From assembly GCA_031267825.1 (NCBI GenBank), contig JAIRYJ010000036.1, positions 47,643 to 111,642 of the forward strand: a DNA stretch of 64,000 bases, in the 5' to 3' direction. Of the stretch, positions 1 to 9,400 are shown one piece after another; position 1 is the first letter of the stretch, and each line of letters starts with the position of its first letter. The position numbers and the translations under genes were made by a program. Below the pieces are notes generated by a model. It made no database searches and was not told the DNA's origin. It worked only from the letters and a program-made list of their open reading frames with translations. Origin of the DNA: Bifidobacteriaceae bacterium (GTDB lineage Bacteria; Actinomycetota; Actinomycetes; Actinomycetales; WQXJ01).

Positions 1-699
1 GCCTTGTTTGCCGGAGGATGTGTTCCCCAGGTAACGCACCGGGTCGAGCGGTTCGCGCGTCCCACCAGCGCTGACCAGTACACGGTGGCCAGCCCAGGTG
101 CTGTCGGTAGGTCCGGTCTCAGCCTGGGGTTTGGCTGTCGAGGCTGGGCTTTTGGGTGGCGGCCTGTTGGCCGGTCCGCTGCCGAGCAGTTCAAGCACCA
201 TGGTCGCGATTTGTTCCGGTTCCATCATCCGGCCAGGTCCGGTATCGCCGCTGGTCAGTGCGCCTGACGGTGATTCCAGTACGATGACGTCGCGTTGGCG
301 TAGCGCTGCCAAGTTGGCTTGGGTGGCGGGATGCTCGAGCATCGCGCTGTGCATCGCTGGGGCAAGTACGACTGGCGCCTTAACCCCCAGCAGAGTGGCG
401 GTCAGTAAGTCATTCGCCATACCAGCGGCGTAACGCGCGATTAGATCAGCCGTCGCTGGGGCCACCACCACAAGGTCGGCGGTCCTGGCCAGCTCAACAT
501 GGTTAGAGCCTGGTTCAGCGCCGAATACATCAGAAATTGCTGGAGCGCCGCTGACAGCTTCAAGAGTGGCGGCGCCAACAAACTTCAGAGCCGCTTCAGT
601 CGGGATAACCCGAACCTCATGCCCAGCTTGACGCAACCGCCTGATCAGGGCGGGTGTTTTGTAAGCGGCGATCCCGCCGCTCACACCCACCACAATCAC
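1..699 (-). CDS. coaBC: Bifunctional phosphopantothenoylcysteine decarboxylase/ligase (partial, 3' end outside window)
   Basis: Cytosolic coenzyme A biosynthesis enzyme: the CoaC half decarboxylates 4'-phosphopantothenoylcysteine and the CoaB half makes it from 4'-phosphopantothenate and cysteine. The visible 233 codons run off the left edge. They show a flavoprotein N-terminus with GVSGGIAAYK, the segment APATADLIARYAAGMANDLL and a PAMHSAM active-site motif. A Pro/Ser-rich linker follows, then the start of the CoaB domain (VLVSAGGTREPLDPVR, NTSSGKQG). The reading frame continues upstream into rpoZ without an ATG. I chose GTG at 699 because a GGGGAG Shine-Dalgarno lies about 11 bases before it; GTG at 693 or 690 is possible. 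It follows rpoZ by a few bases, so translation is probably coupled. Family assignment is firm; only the start is uncertain. Confidence 0.93.
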   Translation of the reverse strand, partial: MIVVGVSGGIAAYKTPALIRRLRQAGHEVRVIPTEAALKFVGAATLEAVSGAPAISDVFGAEPGSNHVELARTADLVVVAPATADLIARYAAGMANDLLTATLLGVKAPVVLAPAMHSAMLEHPATQANLAALRQRDVIVLESPSGALTSGDTGPGRMMEPEQIATMVLELLGSGPANRPPPKSPASTAKPQAETGPTDSTWAGHRVLVSAGGTREPLDPVRYLGNTSSGKQG

Positions 700-706
700 C
701 GCCAGG

Positions 707-970
707 TCACTCCCCGTCAGGTTCGAGTGTCAGCAAACCTTGGTTGATCTCCCGCAAAGCGATCGACAACGTCTTTTCTTGCGGCCTGGCATCAACTAGC
801 GGCCCAACATAGGCCAGTAGGCCTTCGTCAAGCTGCGCCCGATAGGAGTTGATCTGTCTGGCCCGCTTGGCGGCGTAAACCACTAGGGCGTATTTCGAGT
901 CGGTTACCTCTAGGAGGTCGTCGATCGGCGGGTCGGTGATACCTTCCGGATGGGCTTTAGTTCCTGCCAC
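707..970 (-). CDS. rpoZ: RNA polymerase omega subunit
   Basis: Small subunit that helps assemble and stabilise the beta' subunit of RNA polymerase. The product has the omega core: [26 protein letters not shown] near the N-terminus, written here as PPIDDLLEV plus [15 protein letters not shown], followed by the helix that ends in [11 protein letters not shown]. An upstream ATG at 985 is in frame, but the bases AAAGGAG between 983 and 976 form a good ribosome binding site for GTG at 970, so the product begins (M)AGTKAHPEG and has 87 residues. It lies between gmk and coaBC on the same strand, the usual actinobacterial order. Confidence 0.92.
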   Translation of the reverse strand: MAGTKAHPEGITDPPIDDLLEVTDSKYALVVYAAKRARQINSYRAQLDEGLLAYVGPLVDARPQEKTLSIALREINQGLLTLEPDGE

Positions 971-1005
971 GCTGACTCCTTTCACAACAAGTTAACCGCA
1001 CCATC

Positions 1006-1617
1006 CTAACAGCCTTCGCTTGATGCGGGCAGGTCAGCACGCTGATGTGCCGACGGCGTCAACCCCATCAAACTGGCGACTTGTTCCACCGTGCGGTCAA
1101 GCTCGCCGTTCACCACCACAGCATCGAACTCATCGCTGGCGGCGATCTCTTCTTTGGCCCTGGCCAAGCGGGCGGCTAACCGGGTCGGGTTCTCTGTGCC
1201 GCGTTCAACTAGACGGCGCTGCAATTCTTGCCATGTTGGTGGCAACAAGAACAACGCCAAGCTATCCGGCATGGCGGCACGGACTTGCCGTGCCCCGACC
1301 AAGTCAATTTCCAGCAAGGCCGGGCGCCCAGCCGCCAATGCGGCCTCAACTGGTGCACGCGGCGTGCCATACAGCTGACCGTCATAAACCGCCCATTCCA
1401 ACATCTCGCCGCGCGCAACAGCCGCCTCGAACGCTACAGGCGTCACAAAGCGGTAGTTGTGCCCGTCTGACTCACCCGGACGGGCCGTCCGGGTGGTCGC
1501 CGAAACTGACAGGAAGACCTGCGGATAACGTCCGGCCAGCAGGGCCGCTACTGTGCCCTTGCCTACCCCTGAAGGGCCGACCAGTACTGTCAGGCGGCCC
1601 GGGATCGGGCCGTCCAT
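1006..1617 (-). CDS. gmk: Guanylate kinase
   Basis: Transfers phosphate from ATP to GMP to give GDP in purine nucleotide synthesis and recycling; cytosolic. The 203-residue length fits the family. The Walker A loop GPSGVGKGT is at residues 14-22. The GMP-binding region follows, with SVSATTRTARPGESDGHNY, FEAAVARGEMLEWAVYDGQLYGTP and the LLEIDLVGARQVR strand. Its ATG lies directly behind the TGA of mihF (stop 1620-1618, start 1617), so the two are translationally coupled. The last ~15 residues (Gln/Pro/Ser-rich) are not conserved family sequence. Confidence 0.96.
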   Translation of the reverse strand: MDGPIPGRLTVLVGPSGVGKGTVAALLAGRYPQVFLSVSATTRTARPGESDGHNYRFVTPVAFEAAVARGEMLEWAVYDGQLYGTPRAPVEAALAAGRPALLEIDLVGARQVRAAMPDSLALFLLPPTWQELQRRLVERGTENPTRLAARLARAKEEIAASDEFDAVVVNGELDRTVEQVASLMGLTPSAHQRADLPASSEGC

Positions 1618-1929
1618 TCAGCTAAAGCGCTTGATCAGCTGTTCTTTTTGATGTGGGCCGAGACCCTTGATGCGACGGGATTCGGAGATTCCGATGTCCG
1701 TCATGATCGCCTTGGCCTTTACTTTGCCCACTCCTGGCAGCGACTCGAGCAGGTTACCGACCTTGATTTTGCCGATAATCTCATCTGTCGCGCCCCGTTC
1801 GAGGACTTCTTTCAAGGATGTGCTGCCGTCTTTGAGACGAGCCTTGACCTCCGCACGCGCTTGACGCGCCTCAGCCGCCTTCTTCAGGGCCTGAGCCCGC
1901 TGTTCGGGAGTCAATGGAGGAAGAGCCAT
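1618..1929 (-). CDS. mihF: Integration host factor, actinobacterial type (mIHF)
   Basis: Small nucleoid-associated DNA-binding protein unique to actinobacteria, unrelated to the alpha/beta IHF of proteobacteria. The 103 residues show the family pattern: a basic N-terminal helix (MALPPLTPEQRAQALKKA and ARAEVKARLKDG), then ERGATDEIIGKIKVGNLLESLPGVGKVKA, a helix-two-turns-helix with the LPGVGKVKA loop, and the tail RRIKGLGPHQKEQLI. It is normally the gene before gmk in actinobacteria, as here. The 84-base gap to pyrF may contain its own promoter. Confidence 0.95.
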   Translation of the reverse strand: MALPPLTPEQRAQALKKAAEARQARAEVKARLKDGSTSLKEVLERGATDEIIGKIKVGNLLESLPGVGKVKAKAIMTDIGISESRRIKGLGPHQKEQLIKRFS

Positions 1930-2013
1930 ACTAATTTCCGCCTTAGGTGCCTACTTGGGATTTTGGACAGTCACAATGTAACGCCTGACCTGCAATGACG
2001 CAACGTGACACGG

Positions 2014-2859
2014 TTAATGTCCAAGAATTGCCATTTTGCCCACCCAGATTTTGACAGCAGCCGTCAAATCGGCTAAGGCGGGTCCGGCCGCTGAAATGGC
2101 CCTCGAAGTGGTCGCTAAGACCTTGTCAGAGGCATCCCCAAACAGGTCAATCAGTGCCTGCCCGTCAGCCCCTTGATGACCGACTCCCGGAGCCAAAATA
2201 GGCCCATTTAGCTGCGCGATTAGCTTAACCGTGGACGGCTCCAAAGCACCCAAGGTGGCTCCAATGACAACTCCGGTACTGCCCAGCGGCGGCTGACCGG
2301 CGTTGACCCGGCCGGCCGCCTCAATCATCGCTTCGCCCGTATTCAGCCCATTTGGCGTGACTGCGGACTGGACATCACGTCCTTCGGCGTTGGATGTGAA
2401 CGCCAGCACAAAAACTCCCCGCCCGGTGCGCTCCGCCAGACTCAGGGCCGGCTGAAGCGAACCAAACCCAAGGTACGGACTGAGTGTGATGGCGTCCGCT
2501 GCCAGCGGGGCATGATCCTCCAAATAGGCTTGGGCGTAAGCCGTCATGGTAGAGCCGATGTCACCCCGCTTAACGTCCAAAACGGTCAGTAACCCGAGCC
2601 GCCCGGCCCGCGCCAGGACTTGTTCCAGGGCCGCCAAGCCGGCCGAACCGAAACGTTCAAACATGGCCGATTGCGGTTTGATGGCGGCCGCTCCCCCGGC
2701 CTCAGCCGCCTGCGTCAGGCGTAAACCGAAGGTTTCCGCTCCTTCAGCCGTGTCTGGTAGGCCCCAACTAACCAGGCTGGCGCGATGCGGATCAATACCG
2801 ACACAAAGGTGGCCACGCTGGCTGAAGACTTCAGCTAAACGCTGCCCGAAGGGCGTCAC
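2014..2859 (-). CDS. pyrF: Orotidine 5'-phosphate decarboxylase (type 2)
   Basis: Last step of UMP synthesis: decarboxylates OMP. Product of 281 residues, which is the long form found in actinobacteria. The catalytic lysine/aspartate motif is seen in [16 protein letters not shown], the substrate loop in [14 protein letters not shown], and the C-terminal phosphate site in [14 protein letters not shown]. The ATG overlaps the last four bases of carB (ATGA at 2859-2856), so the genes are read together and coupled. The final ~20 residues ([14 protein letters not shown]) vary in the family. Confidence 0.95.
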   Translation of the reverse strand: MTPFGQRLAEVFSQRGHLCVGIDPHRASLVSWGLPDTAEGAETFGLRLTQAAEAGGAAAIKPQSAMFERFGSAGLAALEQVLARAGRLGLLTVLDVKRGDIGSTMTAYAQAYLEDHAPLAADAITLSPYLGFGSLQPALSLAERTGRGVFVLAFTSNAEGRDVQSAVTPNGLNTGEAMIEAAGRVNAGQPPLGSTGVVIGATLGALEPSTVKLIAQLNGPILAPGVGHQGADGQALIDLFGDASDKVLATTSRAISAAGPALADLTAAVKIWVGKMAILGH

Positions 2860-5800
2860 TTCGTTTCCGCCGTGGGGCTGGAAGGGCTGTGGGTTGGTTT
2901 GGCTGGAGCTGGGTCAGGCTGGTCCGCCGTAGGACCGCCAGACGTCTTCTGGTCCGCTGTGGGGCCACCAGAACCATCATCCTGGTAGCGGCGCCTTGAA
3001 CCATCCCAGTAGCCGCCCGCTTGCTGAATAGGCGCGACTGATAGCGTCCCGCTGGCCTGGGCTTCAATCGCTTGAACGGCGGCCGCCAACTGCTGGGTTG
3101 TGGTGACGATCGGCCGGTCCATGGCGGTGATGGCGGCTCTGATCTCATAGCCGTCGGCCCGGGCGCCCGCACCGGACGGTGTGTTCACCACCATGTCCAC
3201 CTGGCCCGCGTCGATCAGGTCAACCACAGTTGGACGGCCTTCAGCGTTGGTGTCTGAGACTTTCAGAACCTTTTGGCAAGCGATGCCGTTACGGTTCAAA
3301 ACTGACGCCGTGCCTTCTGTCGCCAAAATTGAAAAACCAAGCTCAGTCAGGCGTTTTATCGGGAAAATGATGGAACGCTTGTCGCGGTCGGCGACCGAAA
3401 CGAACACGTTGCCGCTCCTCGGCAGACCGCCATAGGCCGCCATTTGTGATTTGGCGAAGGCGGTTGGAAAATCCCTGTCCCGTCCCATCACCTCACCGGT
3501 TGAACGCATTTCAGGGCCAAGCACTGTGTCAACTATCCGCCCGTCAGCTGTCCGGAAACGGGCGAACGGCAAGACCGCCTCCTTGACCGCCATGTGGCCT
3601 GATTCGAGCGTTTCAGCTGAGTCATCTAGCGGCAAATAGCCTGTGCGTTTCAAGTCCGCGATCGACCGCCCAGCCATGATCAAGCAGGCCGCCTTGGCTA
3701 GTGGCACTCCGGTGGCTTTAGAAACGAATGGCACTGTTCTTGAGGCCCGCGGGTTAGCTTCCAAAACGTAAAGCACATCACTCATCAAAGCGAACTGGAT
3801 GTTGATCAAGCCGCGCACACCGACACCACGGGCGATCGCCTCGGTTGAACGCCGGATCCGTTCAATTTCCCGGCCAGATAGCGTCACCGGCGGCAACACG
3901 CAAGCACTATCGCCTGAATGAATACCAGCTTCTTCGATGTGTTCCATCACCCCGCCAAGGAACAAGTCCCGGCCGTCATATAGCGCGTCAACATCGATTT
4001 CAATCGCATCATCCAGGAACCGGTCAATCAGGACCGGGGCATCCGCCCGCCCGCCAGCCGGCAACGCCTTAGCCATGTATTCATCAAGCTGGGCGTCGTC
4101 GTAAACAATTTCCATGCCACGGCCGCCTAACACATAAGATGGCCTAACCAATACTGGGTAGCCGATTCGCCGCGCGACTGTGCGGGCTTCAGCGATGCTC
4201 AAAGCCGTGCCATATTCTGGGGCTGGCAGGTGAGCTTCCGCCAATAGCTGACCAAATAGTCCACGGTTTTCAGCCGCGTCAATCGCTTCCGGTGGGGTGC
4301 CCCACATTGGCAGACCAGCCTCCGCCAGGCGGGCCGCTAAGCTCAGCGGGGTTTGGCCTCCTAGTTGGACGATCACGCCCGCCACATTCCCAGCCGCCAG
4401 TTCGGCTTGGTATACCTCCATGACATCCTCAAAAGTGAGCGGCTCAAAGTAGAGACGCCCAGAAATGTCATAGTCGGTTGACACTGTTTCCGGATTGCAG
4501 TTGATCATGACTGTTTCATATTCTTCGCCCAGCACTAGCGAGGCATGAACACACGAATAATCAAACTCAATACCCTGGCCGATCCGGTTGGGACCGGATC
4601 CTAGAATCAGAACAGCCGGTTTCTGTCTGGGCCGGACCTCAGTTTCCTCTTCATAAGTCGAATAGAGATACGGTGTGCGGGCAGCGAATTCGCCAGCGCA
4701 GGTGTCGACCATCTTGTAGACCGGACGTAAACCAAAAGCGTGCCGGATTTCACGCACCGCGTCCTCAGACAGTGCCCGGATTTCACCAATCTGGACGTCT
4801 GACAAGCCGTGACGTTTGGCTAACCGGAGGACCGTATGGTTCAAAGCGGGAGCCGATCGGACCTCGGCCGCCACTTGGTTAATCAGGGCGACTTGGTCAA
4901 CGAACCACGAGTCAATGCCAGTCTCGGCCGCTAACAGTTCAGTTGAGACACCCCAACGGCTAGCTTGTTGCAGGTCTATTAGGCGGTGTTCGGATGGCCG
5001 GGCCAGTGATGCGACTAATGTTTCAAGCTCCTCGGCTGATGGAGGATCACCCCGCCAATGGAACCGCGTCCCAGACTTATCGATCGAACGCATTGCTTTG
5101 CCCAATGACTCGGTGAATGTCCGCCCAATCGCCATGGCTTCGCCAACTGATTTCATTGTTGTGGTTAGAGTGTCATCAGCGGCCGGGAACTTTTCAAAAG
5201 CGAAACGCGGCACCTTGGTGACAATGTAGTCAATTGACGGCTCGAAACTGGCCGGTGTTGATCCGGTGATGTCGTTTGGTATTTCATCAAGCGTGTAGCC
5301 GATGGCCAACCGGGCGGCGATTTTCGCGATTGGGAAACCAGTCGCTTTCGAAGCCAAAGCCGAAGATCGTGACACGCGCGGATTCATTTCAATGACAATG
5401 ATCCGCCCATCGGCCGGGTTGACAGCGAACTGAATGTTACAGCCACCGGTATCAACTCCAACCTCACGGATGACAGCTATGCCAATATCACGCAAACGTT
5501 GATATTCACGGTCTGTCAGGGTCAACGCTGGAGCCACAGTGATGGAATCACCAGTGTGGACACCCATCGGGTCAACGTTTTCGATCGAACAAACCACCAC
5601 CACGTTGTCCGCTTTATCACGCATGATTTCAAGCTCGAACTCTTTCCAGCCGAGGACTGATTCTTCCAGCAGAACCTCATGAGTCGGGCTGTATCGCAGG
5701 CCGGCCCCTGCGATGCGGCGCAGTTCAACCTCATTGTGGGCGATGCCCGAACCTAAGCCACCCATCGTGAAGGACGGCCGCACTACGACCGGGTAACTCA

Positions 5801-6284
5801 GTTGAGCGGCCGCTTCAAGAGCTTCGGGGATTGAATGGATGATCCGGCTGGCGGCCACCACAGCGCCACACCGTTCGACTACCTGCTTGAATTCTTCCCG
5901 GTCTTCGCCGGCTGTGATCGAAGCGACCTGCGCACCAATCAGTTCTACGTTGTATTTGGCTAGCACACCGGCCTCGGCCAGTTCAACAGCCGCGTTCAGG
6001 GCGGTCTGGCCGCCCAAGGTGGGCAGCAGCGCGTCTGGTTGTTCCTGTTTGATGATGGCTTCAAGAGCCTCAAGCTGGATCGGTTCAATATATGTCGCGT
6101 CAGCGAACTCCGGGTCCGTCATGATGGTGGCGGGGTTGGAGTTGACCAGAATGACCCGCAAGCCTTCTTCTTTCAGAACACGGCAAGCCTGAGTCCCGGA
6201 GTAGTCAAATTCGCAGGCCTGCCCAATCACGATAGGTCCTGATCCGATTACCATGACGGACTTGATGTCGTCACGTTTAGGCAT
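2856..6284 (-). CDS. carB: Carbamoyl-phosphate synthase large subunit
   Basis: Makes carbamoyl phosphate from bicarbonate, ATP and ammonia for pyrimidine and arginine synthesis, together with the CarA glutaminase, which must lie elsewhere. Product of 1142 residues. It has two homologous ATP-grasp halves: the first opens with [20 protein letters not shown], the second with [18 protein letters not shown] near residue 560. A C-terminal MGS-like allosteric domain includes [15 protein letters not shown] and [18 protein letters not shown]. After the normal end there is an extra tail of roughly 55 residues rich in Gly, Pro, Ser and Thr that repeats GGPTADQ twice; this is not usual for the family. 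The ribosome binding site GGAGG (6296-6292) sits next to a PyrR-type hairpin. Confidence 0.97.
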   Translation of the reverse strand: MPKRDDIKSVMVIGSGPIVIGQACEFDYSGTQACRVLKEEGLRVILVNSNPATIMTDPEFADATYIEPIQLEALEAIIKQEQPDALLPTLGGQTALNAAVELAEAGVLAKYNVELIGAQVASITAGEDREEFKQVVERCGAVVAASRIIHSIPEALEAAAQLSYPVVVRPSFTMGGLGSGIAHNEVELRRIAGAGLRYSPTHEVLLEESVLGWKEFELEIMRDKADNVVVVCSIENVDPMGVHTGDSITVAPALTLTDREYQRLRDIGIAVIREVGVDTGGCNIQFAVNPADGRIIVIEMNPRVSRSSALASKATGFPIAKIAARLAIGYTLDEIPNDITGSTPASFEPSIDYIVTKVPRFAFEKFPAADDTLTTTMKSVGEAMAIGRTFTESLGKAMRSIDKSGTRFHWRGDPPSAEELETLVASLARPSEHRLIDLQQASRWGVSTELLAAETGIDSWFVDQVALINQVAAEVRSAPALNHTVLRLAKRHGLSDVQIGEIRALSEDAVREIRHAFGLRPVYKMVDTCAGEFAARTPYLYSTYEEETEVRPRQKPAVLILGSGPNRIGQGIEFDYSCVHASLVLGEEYETVMINCNPETVSTDYDISGRLYFEPLTFEDVMEVYQAELAAGNVAGVIVQLGGQTPLSLAARLAEAGLPMWGTPPEAIDAAENRGLFGQLLAEAHLPAPEYGTALSIAEARTVARRIGYPVLVRPSYVLGGRGMEIVYDDAQLDEYMAKALPAGGRADAPVLIDRFLDDAIEIDVDALYDGRDLFLGGVMEHIEEAGIHSGDSACVLPPVTLSGREIERIRRSTEAIARGVGVRGLINIQFALMSDVLYVLEANPRASRTVPFVSKATGVPLAKAACLIMAGRSIADLKRTGYLPLDDSAETLESGHMAVKEAVLPFARFRTADGRIVDTVLGPEMRSTGEVMGRDRDFPTAFAKSQMAAYGGLPRSGNVFVSVADRDKRSIIFPIKRLTELGFSILATEGTASVLNRNGIACQKVLKVSDTNAEGRPTVVDLIDAGQVDMVVNTPSGAGARADGYEIRAAITAMDRPIVTTTQQLAAAVQAIEAQASGTLSVAPIQQAGGYWDGSRRRYQDDGSGGPTADQKTSGGPTADQPDPAPAKPTHSPSSPTAETK

Positions 6285-6290
6285 CTAGTT

Positions 6291-6320
6291 GCCTCCTTTC
6301 CCGCCTCACAGGACGGGTCT
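6291..6320 (-). promoter_or_regulatory. Candidate PyrR-binding hairpin at the carB ribosome binding site
   Basis: In the carB leader RNA, positions 6317-6300 read CCCG, then the loop UCCUGUGAGG, then CGGG, followed at once by AAAGGAGG, which is the carB Shine-Dalgarno. The stretch UCCUGUGAGGC matches the PyrR recognition core UCCNGNGAGGY known from Bacillus pyr attenuators. In mycobacteria PyrR is reported to act by translational repression through such a hairpin near the start codon. The short four-pair stem is weak alone; I infer UMP-dependent repression of carB-pyrF. Confidence 0.6.
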
Positions 6321-6438
6321 TAAAGGAATCTGTCTGGTTTGGCCGCCTTACACTTTACCTCCACCGTTGACTGCCGATCCCCCCGGCTTGTCCACAGGAC
6401 GGAGGGTCACGGCGAGTGCCTCCCCCTAAGATGAGGCC

Positions 6439-9400
6439 ATGCGCGATCCCGCCACGACTGGCCTGCTTCTGAGCGTTCTGACTGACTGGACCATATGCCC
6501 AAACTGCGGTGCACCATTGGCCAACGGCCACTGTCAGCGCTGCGGCCTGGACCTGTCAGGTCCCTCAGGCAACGTCCTGGCACAGCTATCGAGTCAAGCC
6601 GCCCAGGCCATCAGGCTGGGCACACCAGACGCTGACCTCATTTTGGCCACCCGAGCAGACCTGATTCAACGCCTGCTGCCCCCAGCGTCACGTCAGCCAG
6701 TGCCCGGTCCGCGCACGGCCGCCGCCCCGCCACCAATACCGTCGCCACCTGCAAGTCAGGGCGCCACCCCGGGGGTTCCGCCAAGTGCCACACCTAGTGT
6801 TACTCCACCGCCTAAACCGCTTCAACCCGGTTATGGCGGCCCGGCTCAAGGCGTTTACGGGCTACCAGTTCACCCGGCTTACTCAGCGGTACCGGCCGGG
6901 ACCGGACCTTACGCTGGTGCCGGGACGGCGGCATCGGGCAGCTATACCCAGCCCTACGCCCCACCATATTTCCCTTACTCGCCCCGACCCACCCCACCAA
7001 AACGCCCCAGCCAATGGACCCCAACCACAGCTTTAGCGCTGGTCGGGTCAGTTTTGCTGTGCGGCGCGGGAATCGGCTTCGCCTTCTTCCTGGCCGGACC
7101 GTCAACGCTGGTCCGATCCATCATCCTGGGCGCCGTCACCGTACTGGCCGGGCTGACCGGAGCCATGCTGAAACGAGCCGGACTGCGTTCCACCGGCGAA
7201 GCCATGGCCAGCCTGACAGCCACACTCGCACTGCTCACCTGGGCTGTCGGAACCAACGGGATCGAAGCCAGCCTGGCGGTCAGGGGCGCCTGGTGGGGAG
7301 GCCTGCTACTGGCCATTTCGATCATCTTGGTGGCGGCTGGTCGGCGTTTCAAAGTCATCGCCTGGGAATCTAGCGGCCTGGTGTTAGGCCCAATCGCGGC
7401 GCTTTTCCTGATTGAAATAATCCAGCCCTATCCAATGGGGCTGCGTTTACGGGCCGGGATCGCTCTGATCGTGATGGTCCTGCTGGCGGCCCTCAGCCGA
7501 AAACTAGCCGGACGGGCAGCCGAACGAATCACACTGACAGTGATCAGCGGGATTGGGCTTGGCCTGGTCAGCTTGTTCGCTTTGACCCTTGGTCAAGACA
7601 TTCCGTCCGCCCTGATGTTGCTGGCCGTGGCTGGCGCTGCCCTAGCGATCGGCCAAGAGCAGCGCCGGATTTGGGCCTTCCCAGCGGGCGCTGCCATCGC
7701 CCTGGCAGGGGCCGCGGCGATCGCGCCACTGTGGCGCCAAGTCACTCCGGACGCCCCGCTGATGGTTAGCGGATTCGGCGCGCTGGCAGCCAGCGCGCTA
7801 CTGGCCTGCGTCGCCGCCTGGTTCGCCAAGCCAGCTGTGCTGCGCCATATGGTTGCTGGAGCCGTCTTGATCACCGTGCCGCATGGCGTGCCGGCCCTCT
7901 TCGACGGCGCAGTCACCACAGTCTTTGGCCAGCTAGATGCCTTGACTGGTCCGCCACCAGGGTTGGTCGCGCTCGGCGGGTGGGTGCCGACCGCAGCCTT
8001 CGCGATTCTTGGACTATTCGGACGGCCACGCTGGTTCCGGGCGATCGCCTATTGGGCCTGCCCGCTGTTCGCCGCCGCGGCGCTAACAACCAGTGCCACA
8101 GTTCTACCAATCCCTGGCGCGGTAACATTCGCCATTTTGTCTCTGACCAGCCTAGGAGCGGCCGGAATAGCTTATTGGGCGACTTGGCGGCCGTGGGCCT
8201 ATCCGCGTCTGCGCCGCGCCATGCGGTGGACCGGTTGGATAGTTAGCTTGTCGCTGGTCGGTCCGATCACCTTCCAATCGGTTAACGACCGTCCATTGAT
8301 CGCCATAGCCGGATTAGTTGTGCCAGCCGCCATCCTGGCTAACGGCCTGTCAATGCACCGCTTCGCCTGGCCCGCCTTGGCTGGGCCAGCCTACGTGTAC
8401 TTCATTATTGACCTTGGCAACTGCCTGCATTGGGCTCTGCCCAACCCGACCGAAACGCTTGCCGCCACTGGCATAGCCGCTGGGCTGATCCTGACGGTGT
8501 TTACTTGGCTGCGCCGGCCCCGGCTAGTGACCTGGGCTGTGCTGGCAGGCATCTCACTGGCGACAGTTGCCATGCCGACACTTGAACTACTCTCCGAACG
8601 CACCTGGTGGGGCGCGGCTGCGGCACTCAGCGCCAGCCTGGCGGCAGCGATTATTACGCTCGGCCGGCGCCGTGCCTTGCCTTTAGGGTTGCGGGCGGCT
8701 GGTTCAGTTGTCGCTGTCATCACTGGAGTCTTCACGCTAACCGCCTTCCTGGCTCTGGTCACACCAGGCTCAGCTTCGCTTTGGGCTTTCCCGCTGATCG
8801 CTCTGGTGGCCGCCACCAGCGCGGCGGGCGGTTCAGTGCTGCGCGCCCGCTGGCCACGCCGCGGGCCGCGAGTGGTCGGTGCCACATTGATTTGGACAGG
8901 TGCTGGACTTGGCCTGGTGACCGTGCTTGGCACCCTGCAATGGCCGGTCACCGGAGCCCAAACGGTCCTGGCCGTGGCAGCGGTTCTGGCCGCTGGCGCA
9001 GCGGCCGTCGCCTCAATCCCCGGCGGTTCACGCCAAGCCTGGTGGTACATGGGTGCGATGACCTGCGTCACCCTATGGAGCGCCCTCACCATGGGCCATG
9101 TTGGAGCGGTCGAGGCCTACACCCTGCCACCAGCCATCGGCGCGGCCGTTGCCGGTTCCCTCTTGTCGCTCCGTCACCGGGGTTATCTCGGTTTGCTCGG
9201 ATCTGGTGCCGGGTTAGCCATTCTGCCGCCACTGTTCCTGCTCAGTGTGCCTGACGCGCAACTGGCGCGGTCATTCGAGCTGGTCGCCATCGCGGCCGTG
9301 GCGATGGCCTGCGCGATGGCGTTCGATCATCTGCGCCGCACACTAGCTTGGGCGATGGCCGGTGCTGGGTTTGGCGCCATGATAGCCGGATGGATGATCG

